64,000 bases of DNA from Saprospiraceae bacterium (lineage in GTDB: Bacteria > Bacteroidota > Bacteroidia > Chitinophagales > Saprospiraceae), in contig JADLHA010000030.1 in the NCBI GenBank assembly GCA_020848995.1, positions 1-64,000 on the forward strand, read 5' to 3'. The stretch's first letter is position 1; each line of letters starts with the position of its first letter. Shown here one piece after another: positions 44,189 through 52,549 of this stretch. Position numbers and translations under genes: made by a program. Below the pieces are notes generated by a model that was not told the origin of the DNA, did not search any database, and worked only from the letters and a program-made list of their open reading frames with translations.

Positions 44189-45263
44189 CGGAGGGGGTAC
44201 CGGCGGGCATGTATTTCCCGCCATTGCAATCGGTCGCGCCCTTCAGCAGCTCGATCCGGCGATTGAATTGCTATTTGTTGGTGCCGAAGGTCGCCTCGAA
44301 ATGAGCAAAGTTCCGGAAGCAGGCTTCGAGATCATAGGTTTGCCAATTCGCGGAATGCCCCGGCGACTGGGCTGGCCGCTGATCACCTGGCCCTTTGCCC
44401 TCCTTAAATCCGGCATGGAAGCAATCCGCATTTTGCGGCGTTTTCGTCCTAACGCAGTGGTAGGGGTTGGTGGTTACGCGAGCGGTCCAACGCTGGCGAT
44501 GGCTTGCTGTTTTGGAATCCCCATCGTGGTGCAGGAGCAAAATGCCTATCCCGGAATGACCAACCGCATCCTGGGGCGATGCGCGCGCAAAATTTGCGTG
44601 GCGTTTGAGGGAATGGGCAAGTATTTTAATGCGGGTAAATTGGTCGTAACGGGAAACCCGGTGCGGCAAACCCTGGCAACCCTGCCGTCGCGGCAGGAAG
44701 CGCTGCGGTTTTTCGACCTGGATCCCTCCAAACGTACGGTTTGCGTTTTTGGAGGCAGTCTCGGCGCACGATCCATCAATCGCGCAATGACGCAAAATCT
44801 TGGGGACATCGCTGCCGACCAAAGCATCCAATGGCTTTGGCAGAGTGGAGGGGTCTACGAACGCGAATTGGCAGATGCCGCGCCCTCGTTGCCAGCGCAT
44901 GTTCGACGGTATCCGTTTGTGGAGCGGATGGACATGGCTTACGCGGCGGCTGATGTGGTTGTATCCAGAGCCGGAGCGCTGACGCTCGCAGAAATCGCCC
45001 TGGTTGCCAAACCGTGCATACTGGTTCCATCTCCGAACGTCGCTGGCGATCATCAGCGAATCAACGCCATGCAATTCGAGCGGTCCGGGGCTGCTTTATG
45101 CATTGAAGACCCGGCGTTGCCTGTGCAATTGCTCCCCGCAGTGCGCAAACAACTGGAAAACGTCCAATCCATAGAACTGCAAGTCATCCGCTTGAAGGAG
45201 TTGGCACGCCCCGATGCCAGCCAAGACATTGCACGGACCATCATTCAAATGACGAACGCATGA
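44172..45263 (+). CDS. murG: UDP-GlcNAc:MurNAc-pentapeptide GlcNAc transferase MurG
   Basis: 363 residues. It converts lipid I to lipid II at the inner face of the membrane. GT-B fold: glycine-rich start ISGGGTGGHVFPAIAIG, GVGGYASGPTLA, VQEQNAYPGMTNR, FGGSLGARSIN, and SRAGALTLAEIALV for UDP-GlcNAc binding. The ATG at 44172 (MRVLISGGGTGG) is preferred to that at 44166. It overlaps murC by ATGA. Confidence 0.95.
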   Translation: MRVLISGGGTGGHVFPAIAIGRALQQLDPAIELLFVGAEGRLEMSKVPEAGFEIIGLPIRGMPRRLGWPLITWPFALLKSGMEAIRILRRFRPNAVVGVGGYASGPTLAMACCFGIPIVVQEQNAYPGMTNRILGRCARKICVAFEGMGKYFNAGKLVVTGNPVRQTLATLPSRQEALRFFDLDPSKRTVCVFGGSLGARSINRAMTQNLGDIAADQSIQWLWQSGGVYERELADAAPSLPAHVRRYPFVERMDMAYAAADVVVSRAGALTLAEIALVAKPCILVPSPNVAGDHQRINAMQFERSGAALCIEDPALPVQLLPAVRKQLENVQSIELQVIRLKELARPDASQDIARTIIQMTNA

Positions 45264-46669
45264 ATCTCAACTCGTTGCGCCACATCTATTTCCTTGGACT
45301 GGGAGGCATCGGAATGAGCAGCATTGCGCGTTACTTCAACCGTCGCGGAGTGCGCATTTCCGGTTACGATAAAACGCCGAGTCCTCTGACCGATGCCTTG
45401 CGAAACGAAGGCATGCAAATCCATTTTGAGGACCGCCCACAAGACTTGCCCGAAGGCATTGACCTGGTCGTTTACACTCCGGCAATACCCGCGACGCACG
45501 GGGAATTTCGCATGCTCATGAACTCCGGAATCCCCATGCATAAGCGCTCCGAAGTATTGGCAAGGATCACGGAAAGTCACTACAACGTTGCCGTCGCAGG
45601 TACACATGGTAAAACCACGACGAGCGCCTTGCTCGCCCACCTGCTGGTGTCCTCCGGAATTCCCACGACGGCCTTTTTGGGAGGGATTTGCCTAAATTAC
45701 GACAGCAATTTTATCGATACGGGGAACCAGGTTATGGTCGAGGAAGCGGACGAATACGACCGGTCCTTTCTTCAACTGAGGCCGGACATCGGCATTGTCG
45801 GATCGCTCGATGCAGATCATTTAGATATCTACGGCAGCCGAAGGGCGATGCTGGACGCTTACGCGTGCTTTGCACAAGCGGTTAGGGGGCATGGACCCTT
45901 ACTGCTCAGCGACGGAATTGCCGCAGCGGATCGCACACAATTGTCTGCGGGATGCCCTGCCATTTTAAACGTGGAGGATTTTGGTCTGGATGCGGGAGCA
46001 CACCGCGCACGCATCCTGGGAACCTCCCCACGTCTCACTGCGTTTGAATATATTAGTAAAATATATCATATAAAAGACCTAACTTTGGCCTTGCCGGGTC
46101 AGCACAATGTTCGCAATGCCACCGCTGCCATAGCAGTTGCATTGCAACTGGGTGCGGATCCGGAACAGATTCGTAGGGCACTGGCATCCTTTCGCGGGAT
46201 TCAGCGGAGGTTGCAATGGCGGCTGGATACTCCCGCCAAAGTGCTCATCGATGATTATGCCCACCATCCTGAGGAATTGAGAGCCGTCATTCGCGCTTGC
46301 CGGGAGATGTATCCCCAGCGCAAATTGACGGGCATTTTCCAGCCGCACTTGTATACCAGGACGCGCGACTTTATGGACGAATTTGCACGGGTGCTCGAAT
46401 CGCTGGATCAGGTGGTGCTCGTCGAACTTTATCCGGCGAGAGAATTGCCCCTCCCCGGAATTGATTCGGGAACCCTGTTCGAAAAAATTCGCCATTCCGC
46501 TAAGTGGCTGACCGATCTGGAACACTTGCCCGGGTTGATGCGAAACATGGATCTCGACGTGGTAATGACCCTGGGAGCCGGCGACCTGGACACGCGGATT
46601 GGGGAGATGGTCGAAGTGATGAACGAACAAATTACCCGCAGCAACCGGGATTTGGATTCGATAAAATAG
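45260..46669 (+). CDS. murC: UDP-N-acetylmuramate:L-alanine ligase MurC
   Basis: 469 residues. It joins L-Ala to UDP-MurNAc in the cytoplasm. Evidence: FLGLGGIGMSSIARYF, ATP-binding AVAGTHGKTTTSALLAH, VEEADEYDRSFL, LDADHLDIYG, VLIDDYAHHPEELRAV and FQPHLYTRTRDF. The order murG-murC-ftsQ without ddl is usual for Bacteroidota. It overlaps murG by four bases. Confidence 0.96.
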   Translation: MNLNSLRHIYFLGLGGIGMSSIARYFNRRGVRISGYDKTPSPLTDALRNEGMQIHFEDRPQDLPEGIDLVVYTPAIPATHGEFRMLMNSGIPMHKRSEVLARITESHYNVAVAGTHGKTTTSALLAHLLVSSGIPTTAFLGGICLNYDSNFIDTGNQVMVEEADEYDRSFLQLRPDIGIVGSLDADHLDIYGSRRAMLDAYACFAQAVRGHGPLLLSDGIAAADRTQLSAGCPAILNVEDFGLDAGAHRARILGTSPRLTAFEYISKIYHIKDLTLALPGQHNVRNATAAIAVALQLGADPEQIRRALASFRGIQRRLQWRLDTPAKVLIDDYAHHPEELRAVIRACREMYPQRKLTGIFQPHLYTRTRDFMDEFARVLESLDQVVLVELYPARELPLPGIDSGTLFEKIRHSAKWLTDLEHLPGLMRNMDLDVVMTLGAGDLDTRIGEMVEVMNEQITRSNRDLDSIK

Positions 46670-46685
46670 CGAAACCGAAAACGAA

Positions 46686-47474
46686 ATGAACTCAAAGCTC
46701 AAAGGATTCATCCTCGTTGTGGTCAACCTGGCCGCCCTGCTGGCCATTGCCATTTTGTGGATGCATGCTGTGGGCACCCGGCGCATTGCACGACCTGCGT
46801 CGCTTGAAATTTCAGTAAGGGCCGAAGGCTCCGGAAGCTTGCTGAAAGAAGCAGATGTTGAAACCTGCGTAAAAGCCTTCTACCGCAAAGACTTCCGGAA
46901 AATACCGGTGTACGCACTTCGCCCACAGGCCCTCGAGGCTAAAATTGAGCAACTCCCGCTGGTTCAGAAAGCAGAGGTTTACATCGATCCCGAAAACCGG
47001 CTGCGCATCTGGGTTACCCAACGCAACCCCGTGGTACGGGTAGTTGACATCCGGGGCAACCATTTCTATCTGGACGCTACGGGTTTTAAAATTCCCATTT
47101 CCAGTCAGTACAGTTCTCGCGTACCCGTGGCGACCGGAGCTTGGATGCCAGTGCGCGGAAACCGCCTGGACAACAGGGAGCTCAGCTATTACCGGCACCT
47201 GCTCAGCCTGGTCGATGCCATTGCTGCAGACAGCTTCGCCAGATGCCTTGTTGAACAAATCGACCTGGATGAGCATGGAGAGTTTACCCTGGTTCCCAAA
47301 ATCGGAAATGAAAAGATCCTGTTTGGCAGCACAGAAAATATGCAGGATAAACTGAGCCGGTTGCGGCTTTTTTACCGGGAGAATATGGGGCGCAAAGGAT
47401 GGAATGTCTACCAGACGATCAACCTCAAATTTGAAGGTCAGGTCATCGGCAGACGCGAGCACTTTGAAAGTTGA
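46686..47474 (+). CDS. ftsQ: Cell division protein FtsQ
   Basis: 262 residues. A short cytoplasmic start, one membrane helix (about 7-23, FILVVVNLAALLAIAILW), then a POTRA-like domain (about 40-115; KIPVYALRPQALEAKIEQLP and QKAEVYIDPENRLRIWVTQR) and the beta domain (PVVRVVDIRGNHFYLDATG). The family is weakly conserved, but topology, size and place before ftsA make the assignment safe. It links the FtsL complex to the peptidoglycan synthases. Confidence 0.9.
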   Translation: MNSKLKGFILVVVNLAALLAIAILWMHAVGTRRIARPASLEISVRAEGSGSLLKEADVETCVKAFYRKDFRKIPVYALRPQALEAKIEQLPLVQKAEVYIDPENRLRIWVTQRNPVVRVVDIRGNHFYLDATGFKIPISSQYSSRVPVATGAWMPVRGNRLDNRELSYYRHLLSLVDAIAADSFARCLVEQIDLDEHGEFTLVPKIGNEKILFGSTENMQDKLSRLRLFYRENMGRKGWNVYQTINLKFEGQVIGRREHFES

Positions 47475-47503
47475 GTTTTGAATCTATAAAAAGACCGACG
47501 AAC

Positions 47504-48868
47504 ATGGACGCATTTCACACTTCTGAACAAAAGATCATCGTAGCACTCTACATCGGCACGACCAAAGTGACGGCACTGGTTGGACGCAAAAATCTGATCG
47601 GCAAACTCGAGCTGATGGGTTATGGTGTTGCAGCCTGTGAGGGCGTTAGCCGCGGAACCGTGAGCAACATCGAAAAAACGGCCAAGGCCATTTGCGACGC
47701 CATCGACCGCGCTGAAAAAAGCTCCCGCCAGGAAATCAGGAGCGTCTACGCCGGAATATCTGGTGAGCACATCCGCAGTCTGCACCACCAGGCCGTCAAG
47801 TACAGAGACAACGGAAAGGAAGAAATCAACCAGGAAGACATCGACCAACTGGTTAAGGATATGCACAAAATCGCTTTGCCACATGGCGACATGATCCTGC
47901 ATGTCATCCCTCAGGAGTTTTTCATCGACAACAAGAAGCAAGGACATATTGATCCCATCGGGATGCCCGGAGCGAGGCTGGAAGCCAATTTCCACATCAT
48001 CACCGCAAGCGGAGATTCCATTGAACAGATGAGACGCGCCATCGAAAAATCGCAGATCGAGCTCCTGGGCCTCATCCTCGCCCCCACGGCAACAGCACAA
48101 GCTGTGCTTTCAGACGAGGAAAAGGAATTGGGGGTCGTGCTGGTGGACATTGGAGGAGGCACGACAAACGTAACCATTTACCACAATGGGATCCTTCGTT
48201 TTACCGGAGTCGTTCCCCTTGGATCAAATGTGATCACCAACGACATCAAAGCGGGTTGTGCTGTCCTTCCCGACCAGGCAGAAAAACTCAAAGTCAGATT
48301 TGGCTCGGCCATTGCCGGAGAGATCGTCGACAACCGGATCATAACCGTACCGGGACTGATGGGCCGCCCCCCGAGAGAGATATCGGAAAAAAACCTCGCC
48401 CGGATCATCCAGGCCCGGGTAGAAGAGCTTTTTGACTTTGTGATGTGGGAAATCAGGAGAAGCGGTTTCGAAGACCGCCTCCAAGCCGGGATGGTACTCA
48501 CCGGCGGCGGCTCGGCTTTGCGCAACATCAACCTGCTGGCCGAATTGCACACGGGCCTGGAAACCCGGATTGGAATACCGCTGGAGCGCAGCTTCTCCCA
48601 CCTTGCCGATGATGTCCTCAAACCGGATTTCTCCGCTCCGATGGGAATATTGCTCGAGGCGGCCGGGTACCGAGAAGCAGAGAAAATGGTCCCTGCAACG
48701 GAAAAAGCAATAGCCGGAGGGGGGATGGGAACTTTTGAGATCGAAGACGGGGTGGAAAATACCCAACAGCTCGAAGAGGAACACCACGGGAGCGGAAAGA
48801 ACTGGCTCGACCGGGGCATTGACACGCTTACGAAAATATTTGTTCCCGGCAAGGACTCCCCCTTGTAG
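47504..48868 (+). CDS. ftsA: Cell division protein FtsA
   Basis: 454 residues from the ATG at 47504 (MDAFHTSEQKIIVALYIGTT); the upstream TTG at 47471 would overlap ftsQ. Actin-like ATPase with phosphate 1 ALYIGTTKVTALVG, phosphate 2 LVDIGGGTTNVTIY, and adenosine site VLTGGGSALRNI. The 1C subdomain (SRGTVSNIEKTAKAICDAI) is in place. The C-terminus ends with an amphipathic membrane-binding helix (NWLDRGIDTLTKIF). It tethers FtsZ filaments to the membrane. Confidence 0.95.
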   Translation: MDAFHTSEQKIIVALYIGTTKVTALVGRKNLIGKLELMGYGVAACEGVSRGTVSNIEKTAKAICDAIDRAEKSSRQEIRSVYAGISGEHIRSLHHQAVKYRDNGKEEINQEDIDQLVKDMHKIALPHGDMILHVIPQEFFIDNKKQGHIDPIGMPGARLEANFHIITASGDSIEQMRRAIEKSQIELLGLILAPTATAQAVLSDEEKELGVVLVDIGGGTTNVTIYHNGILRFTGVVPLGSNVITNDIKAGCAVLPDQAEKLKVRFGSAIAGEIVDNRIITVPGLMGRPPREISEKNLARIIQARVEELFDFVMWEIRRSGFEDRLQAGMVLTGGGSALRNINLLAELHTGLETRIGIPLERSFSHLADDVLKPDFSAPMGILLEAAGYREAEKMVPATEKAIAGGGMGTFEIEDGVENTQQLEEEHHGSGKNWLDRGIDTLTKIFVPGKDSPL

Positions 48869-48931
48869 CCTGAATTTTTTTATATATAAAAAAAAATTAT
48901 AATTTATTTTTATTTGTAATATATAAATACA

Positions 48932-48939
48932 TATCTTTA
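48932..48939 (+). promoter_or_regulatory. Possible own promoter of ftsZ
   Basis: TATCTTTA differs from TAnnTTTG by its last base. It follows an AT-rich island (48875-48930) in the 101-base gap between ftsA and ftsZ and lies 31 bases before the ATG. Confidence 0.35.
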
Positions 48940-48969
48940 CACCGTAAACAGATATTCATATACTGTAAT

Positions 48970-50349
48970 ATGAGTCAGCGTTCCATCATAAAGGTCATCG
49001 GGGTCGGCGGAGCCGGAACCAATGCTGTGACTCATATGTTCAGCCAGGGCATCCGTGGGGTGGACTTTGCGGTCTGCAATACCGACCAGCAATCGCTGGA
49101 ACTCAGTGGGGTGCCGGTGAAAATCCAGTTGGGCCCCCTGCTCACGGAAGGCCGTGGCGCAGGCAACAACCCGGAAAAGGGCAAGTTGGCCTGTGAGGAA
49201 TCTACCAAAGAGCTCGTTCAGTTTCTCGAAAAGGAAACCCGCATGCTCTTCGTAACGGCAGGTATGGGGGGTGGTACGGGCACAGGGGCCGCACCAATCC
49301 TTGCCAGAATGGCCCGAGAGCTGGGTATCCTCACTGTAGGTATCGTCACCATGCCTTTTTCGTTCGAAGGGCCCCGCAGGGGAAGGCATGCGGCAGAAGG
49401 CATCGAACAACTCAAACAAAGCGTCGACGCACTGATCGTCGTCTCCAATGATAAGTTGCGTGAAGTCTATGGCAACCTCGCCATGTCAAGCGCGTTTTCT
49501 CACGCCGACAACGTATTGGCAACCGCCGCGAAGGGGATTGCTGAAATCATAACGGTTCCCGGATACATCAACGTCGATTTCGAAGACGTGAATTACGTGA
49601 TGAAAGACAGTGGTGTGGCCATTATGGGTTCAGCCGTCGCGGGCGGCCAGGATCGCTCGAAAAAGGTCATCGAACTTGCATTGAACAGTCCGCTGCTCGA
49701 AGACAACGACATCCGGGGAGCCAAGCACATTTTGCTCAACATCACCACGGGGCGCAATCCGGAAATTACCATGGACGAAGTCGGTGAGATCACCGAGATC
49801 ATTCAAAGAGCTGCCGGCCATGACACGGATCTCATTTGGGGTTCCTGCGTGGATGATGCACTCGACGATCAGATCAGCGTAACGCTGATCGCCACCGGGT
49901 TTAACGCGGGCAACCTCGAAGCAAGGCAACAAGCAACCATACGGGTCAGTATCGACGACGAAACGGCCGATATGCACTCTGATAATCCTTCCAATGCCCG
50001 GATCTTTGATGTGGAGCATGCGGGTGGAGCAAACGGTTTTGACGAAGAGGAAAAATACCTCGACGCAGGCAGCCCGATGGTTAACTGGGGTGCAAGCTCC
50101 TCAAATACAGGTTCCGCAAAGTCGCAATCGGGAACTGGGGCGCTTCGAGATCAAAATTCTCCTTTGGCAGATTCAAAAACGCTTCATGACGCGGAGAACG
50201 TTCCCGCTTATGAACGCAAAAAAATACGGCTCGACTCAGTCAGTGCCTCCAATGAGCTGAATGGCTCCAGGGTGCGGATGGTCGTGGACGAAGACAATCG
50301 TCCCGAGATCCGTGAGGATAGCTCCTTCCTGCACGACAACGTCGACTAA
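48970..50349 (+). CDS. ftsZ: Cell division protein FtsZ
   Basis: 459 residues. Tubulin-like GTPase that forms the Z-ring. N-terminal VIGVGGAGTNAVTHM, tubulin signature GMGGGTGTGAAP (about 97-108), synergy (T7) loop region with VISGLRP-type position replaced by NYVMKDSGVAIMGSA, and a long variable linker (about 340-420, rich in Ser, Asn, Asp). The tail contains VPAYERKKIRLD, the C-terminal peptide that binds FtsA, followed by an extra ~35 residues. It is the last gene of the cluster and ends at a terminator. Confidence 0.96.
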   Translation: MSQRSIIKVIGVGGAGTNAVTHMFSQGIRGVDFAVCNTDQQSLELSGVPVKIQLGPLLTEGRGAGNNPEKGKLACEESTKELVQFLEKETRMLFVTAGMGGGTGTGAAPILARMARELGILTVGIVTMPFSFEGPRRGRHAAEGIEQLKQSVDALIVVSNDKLREVYGNLAMSSAFSHADNVLATAAKGIAEIITVPGYINVDFEDVNYVMKDSGVAIMGSAVAGGQDRSKKVIELALNSPLLEDNDIRGAKHILLNITTGRNPEITMDEVGEITEIIQRAAGHDTDLIWGSCVDDALDDQISVTLIATGFNAGNLEARQQATIRVSIDDETADMHSDNPSNARIFDVEHAGGANGFDEEEKYLDAGSPMVNWGASSSNTGSAKSQSGTGALRDQNSPLADSKTLHDAENVPAYERKKIRLDSVSASNELNGSRVRMVVDEDNRPEIREDSSFLHDNVD

Positions 50350-50392
50350 AGAAGCTTCGTCTTTTCATACCTTTTCTTGAGATTGGTTTATC

Positions 50393-50422
50393 AGTCCGGG
50401 CGCCCGCCCGGACTTTTTTTTG
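50393..50422 (+). terminator. Intrinsic terminator of the dcw cluster
   Basis: A 9-bp perfect GC-rich stem AGTCCGGGC/GCCCGGACT with a GCCC loop runs into nine T (50414-50422). Confidence 0.92.
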
Positions 50423-50601
50423 TGGCTTTTGAACCGCCTCGGAGCGCATGCTCTCCCGGAACGTCCAACGATCCACCCTCCCCGCTCAATGGAAGCCCGG
50501 CCGGTGATCGGTAAGTTAAAATTTCTGTTGGGGCAACCTTTTAGCCTGCACCCCCGTATGGAAAGTATATGATGATTAATTTTAACCCAAAATGTAATCC
50601 T

Positions 50602-52227
50602 ATGCGAAATGCCTTGAAGATTTTGACCTTGTGCTTAGTCGCAGTCTGCGGTCTGAGTGCCCAATCCATTGTGCTCTATGGCACCGTGTACAACAGCGAC
50701 AAGGAACCTGTGGCCGATTGGCCGGTTCACATCATGACCAGTCCCGCGACCAACGTGGGGGGCGTACGGCTGACGACAAACGCCGACGGTTATTATGAAA
50801 AGGAGTTTAGCCTGAACCCGAATACGGCAGCTTACGTCATTTCTGTAGCGGATCCATGTCAGAAGGCTCCACAGATTCAAAAAGCGGAAGCCGTGGAGGG
50901 CAAATTCCAGCATGATTTTGTAATCTGCAGTCGCACCACTCCGGGTGCTGATCCATGTGATGGCAAATTTAATTTTGTTGTTCACAGCGACGGTTGGGTG
51001 GAATTCCATGCAGGGGCGGTTTCAGAACGGGTCGAATTCCACTGGGAATTTGGAGACGGCACCACCGGCACGGGTCGTGACGTGCGTCATCAATATGGCG
51101 CTCCAGGCGTTTACGAAGTGAGCCTTGTGATTGCAGGTACCAACTGCAAAAAGCGCTACGCATTTAAAGTCGAAGTGCGCGATACAAAACCACCGGCTCC
51201 CCCAACGCATTGGGACCAGGCGTGCTGTGGCAAAGTGAACATTTCTGCTGCGGCAGTGGCCAGCACCAACGCCAATTATTTCGTGTTCCGCGCCAGCGCG
51301 GGCTTCCCGATCAAAGAAGTTCACTGGGATTTTGGCGATGGACAGACGGGCAGCGGGGAAGAGACGCGCCATGCATACTCCGCTGAGGGGCGTTACAAAG
51401 TGGTTACTACCATCACCGGGGAGTTCTGTAAAGTTGAGCTCGTCACGTGGATACACGTAGGCAAACGCCCGGAGCCCTGCAACATCGATTTTGGATTTTC
51501 TGTCGATCAACTTTCGGCAAAGTTCCGTGCTGACCTGAAAGGACAAACAGCTGATAAGTTGCTTTGGAATTTTGGCGACGGGTCATCGTCTAATGATCCT
51601 GAAACCAGCCATACCTATGCCCGGCCGGGTGTGTATAAAGTAAGCCTTATCGTCTCCATAGGAGGAAAGACCTGCGAAGTCACCAAAGAAGTACGCGTAG
51701 GTGGCAACATTGACCCGAATGATCCCTGCAGCGCGGATTTTCGCTTTCTGACCGATCAGCTCACCGTTAAGCTGGAAGCTGTTTTCAAGGTTAGGCCCGA
51801 TAAATTTTATTGGGACCTTGGGGATGGAAATACCTCAGCAGAGTTGGCGCTCAAACACACGTATGCAAAGGCAGGAGTTTATACCGTGGTGCTCTACTAC
51901 GTTGTGAACGGCGTGGAATGCAAATCGGCTAAACGCATTAAAGTGGGCAATCGCTCAGGTGGTGGGTTCACCGTCGAAATTGCGGAAATCAATCCCAACC
52001 CAGGTGCGGAACAACCGGTACTGACCATTCGCACGGATGAGGGTACACAAGCCCTGCTGGTCATTTCTGATCTCAGCGGGATGCCGTTGCGCAAAATTCC
52101 CATTGAACTCGAGGCGGGAGACAACCGCATTCCATTGGTGTTCAATGACCTTAGGTCAGGGAGCTATTTGATAACGTTGATTCATGAACTCGTTCCTGTA
52201 TCCTCCGTTCGTTTTCAGAAAATGTGA
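50602..52227 (+). CDS. Secreted PKD-domain protein with T9SS sorting domain
   Basis: 541 residues from the ATG at 50602, which gives a clean signal peptide (ALKILTLCLVAVCGLSAQ). An N-terminal carboxypeptidase-regulatory-like beta domain (about 22-100, VLYGTVYNSDKEPVADWPVH) is followed by four PKD domains. Each PKD has the pattern W-x-F-G-D-G ... H-x-Y-x-x-x-G-x-Y-x-V (HWEFGDGTTG, HWDFGDGQTG, LWNFGDGSSS, YWDLGDGNTS). The last ~85 residues form a T9SS sorting domain (INPNPGAEQPVLTI, LLVISDLSGMPL, RSGSYLITLIH). It is probably a surface or matrix adhesin; no catalytic domain is seen. Confidence 0.88.
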   Translation: MRNALKILTLCLVAVCGLSAQSIVLYGTVYNSDKEPVADWPVHIMTSPATNVGGVRLTTNADGYYEKEFSLNPNTAAYVISVADPCQKAPQIQKAEAVEGKFQHDFVICSRTTPGADPCDGKFNFVVHSDGWVEFHAGAVSERVEFHWEFGDGTTGTGRDVRHQYGAPGVYEVSLVIAGTNCKKRYAFKVEVRDTKPPAPPTHWDQACCGKVNISAAAVASTNANYFVFRASAGFPIKEVHWDFGDGQTGSGEETRHAYSAEGRYKVVTTITGEFCKVELVTWIHVGKRPEPCNIDFGFSVDQLSAKFRADLKGQTADKLLWNFGDGSSSNDPETSHTYARPGVYKVSLIVSIGGKTCEVTKEVRVGGNIDPNDPCSADFRFLTDQLTVKLEAVFKVRPDKFYWDLGDGNTSAELALKHTYAKAGVYTVVLYYVVNGVECKSAKRIKVGNRSGGGFTVEIAEINPNPGAEQPVLTIRTDEGTQALLVISDLSGMPLRKIPIELEAGDNRIPLVFNDLRSGSYLITLIHELVPVSSVRFQKM

Positions 52228-52249
52228 GGACATCATTTAACACTCTGTG

Positions 52250-52287
52250 CACAAAAGAGCTGCCCATTTTGGGCAGCTCTTTTGTGT
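52250..52287 (+). terminator. Intrinsic terminator after the PKD-domain gene
   Basis: A 16-bp perfect stem CACAAAAGAGCTGCCC/GGGCAGCTCTTTTGTG with loop ATTTT (52266-52270). The A- and T-runs at its ends make it active in both directions. Confidence 0.85.
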
Positions 52288-52538
52288 TTAGGGCAATGCC
52301 GGTAGCGGATTCGATCGCCCTTCCCGGGGTTGATCGAATGCTCAAATGGTCCTTTACAAAAAATCTACTCCTGCATCGATTTCCATACACCCCGCATTTC
52401 GGAATTAAGGGGCGGCTCAATGGAGGGATCTGGCCAGAAGCTCCCCCAGATAACCCCAATGCACCACAGTGACCTGCGCTCCGTGAGCCAACAAGCCCTC
52501 AACCGGAATGGGGACTCTGATTGAAATTCTAAAATGAA

Positions 52539-52546
52539 TACTTTTG
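52539..52546 (+). promoter_or_regulatory. -7 box for the ABC exporter gene
   Basis: TACTTTTG matches TAnnTTTG. Transcription would start near 52553, just after the ATG at 52550, which favours the next in-frame ATG at 52568 as the true start. The -33 position reads CTG. Confidence 0.45.
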
Positions 52547-52549
52547 CGA

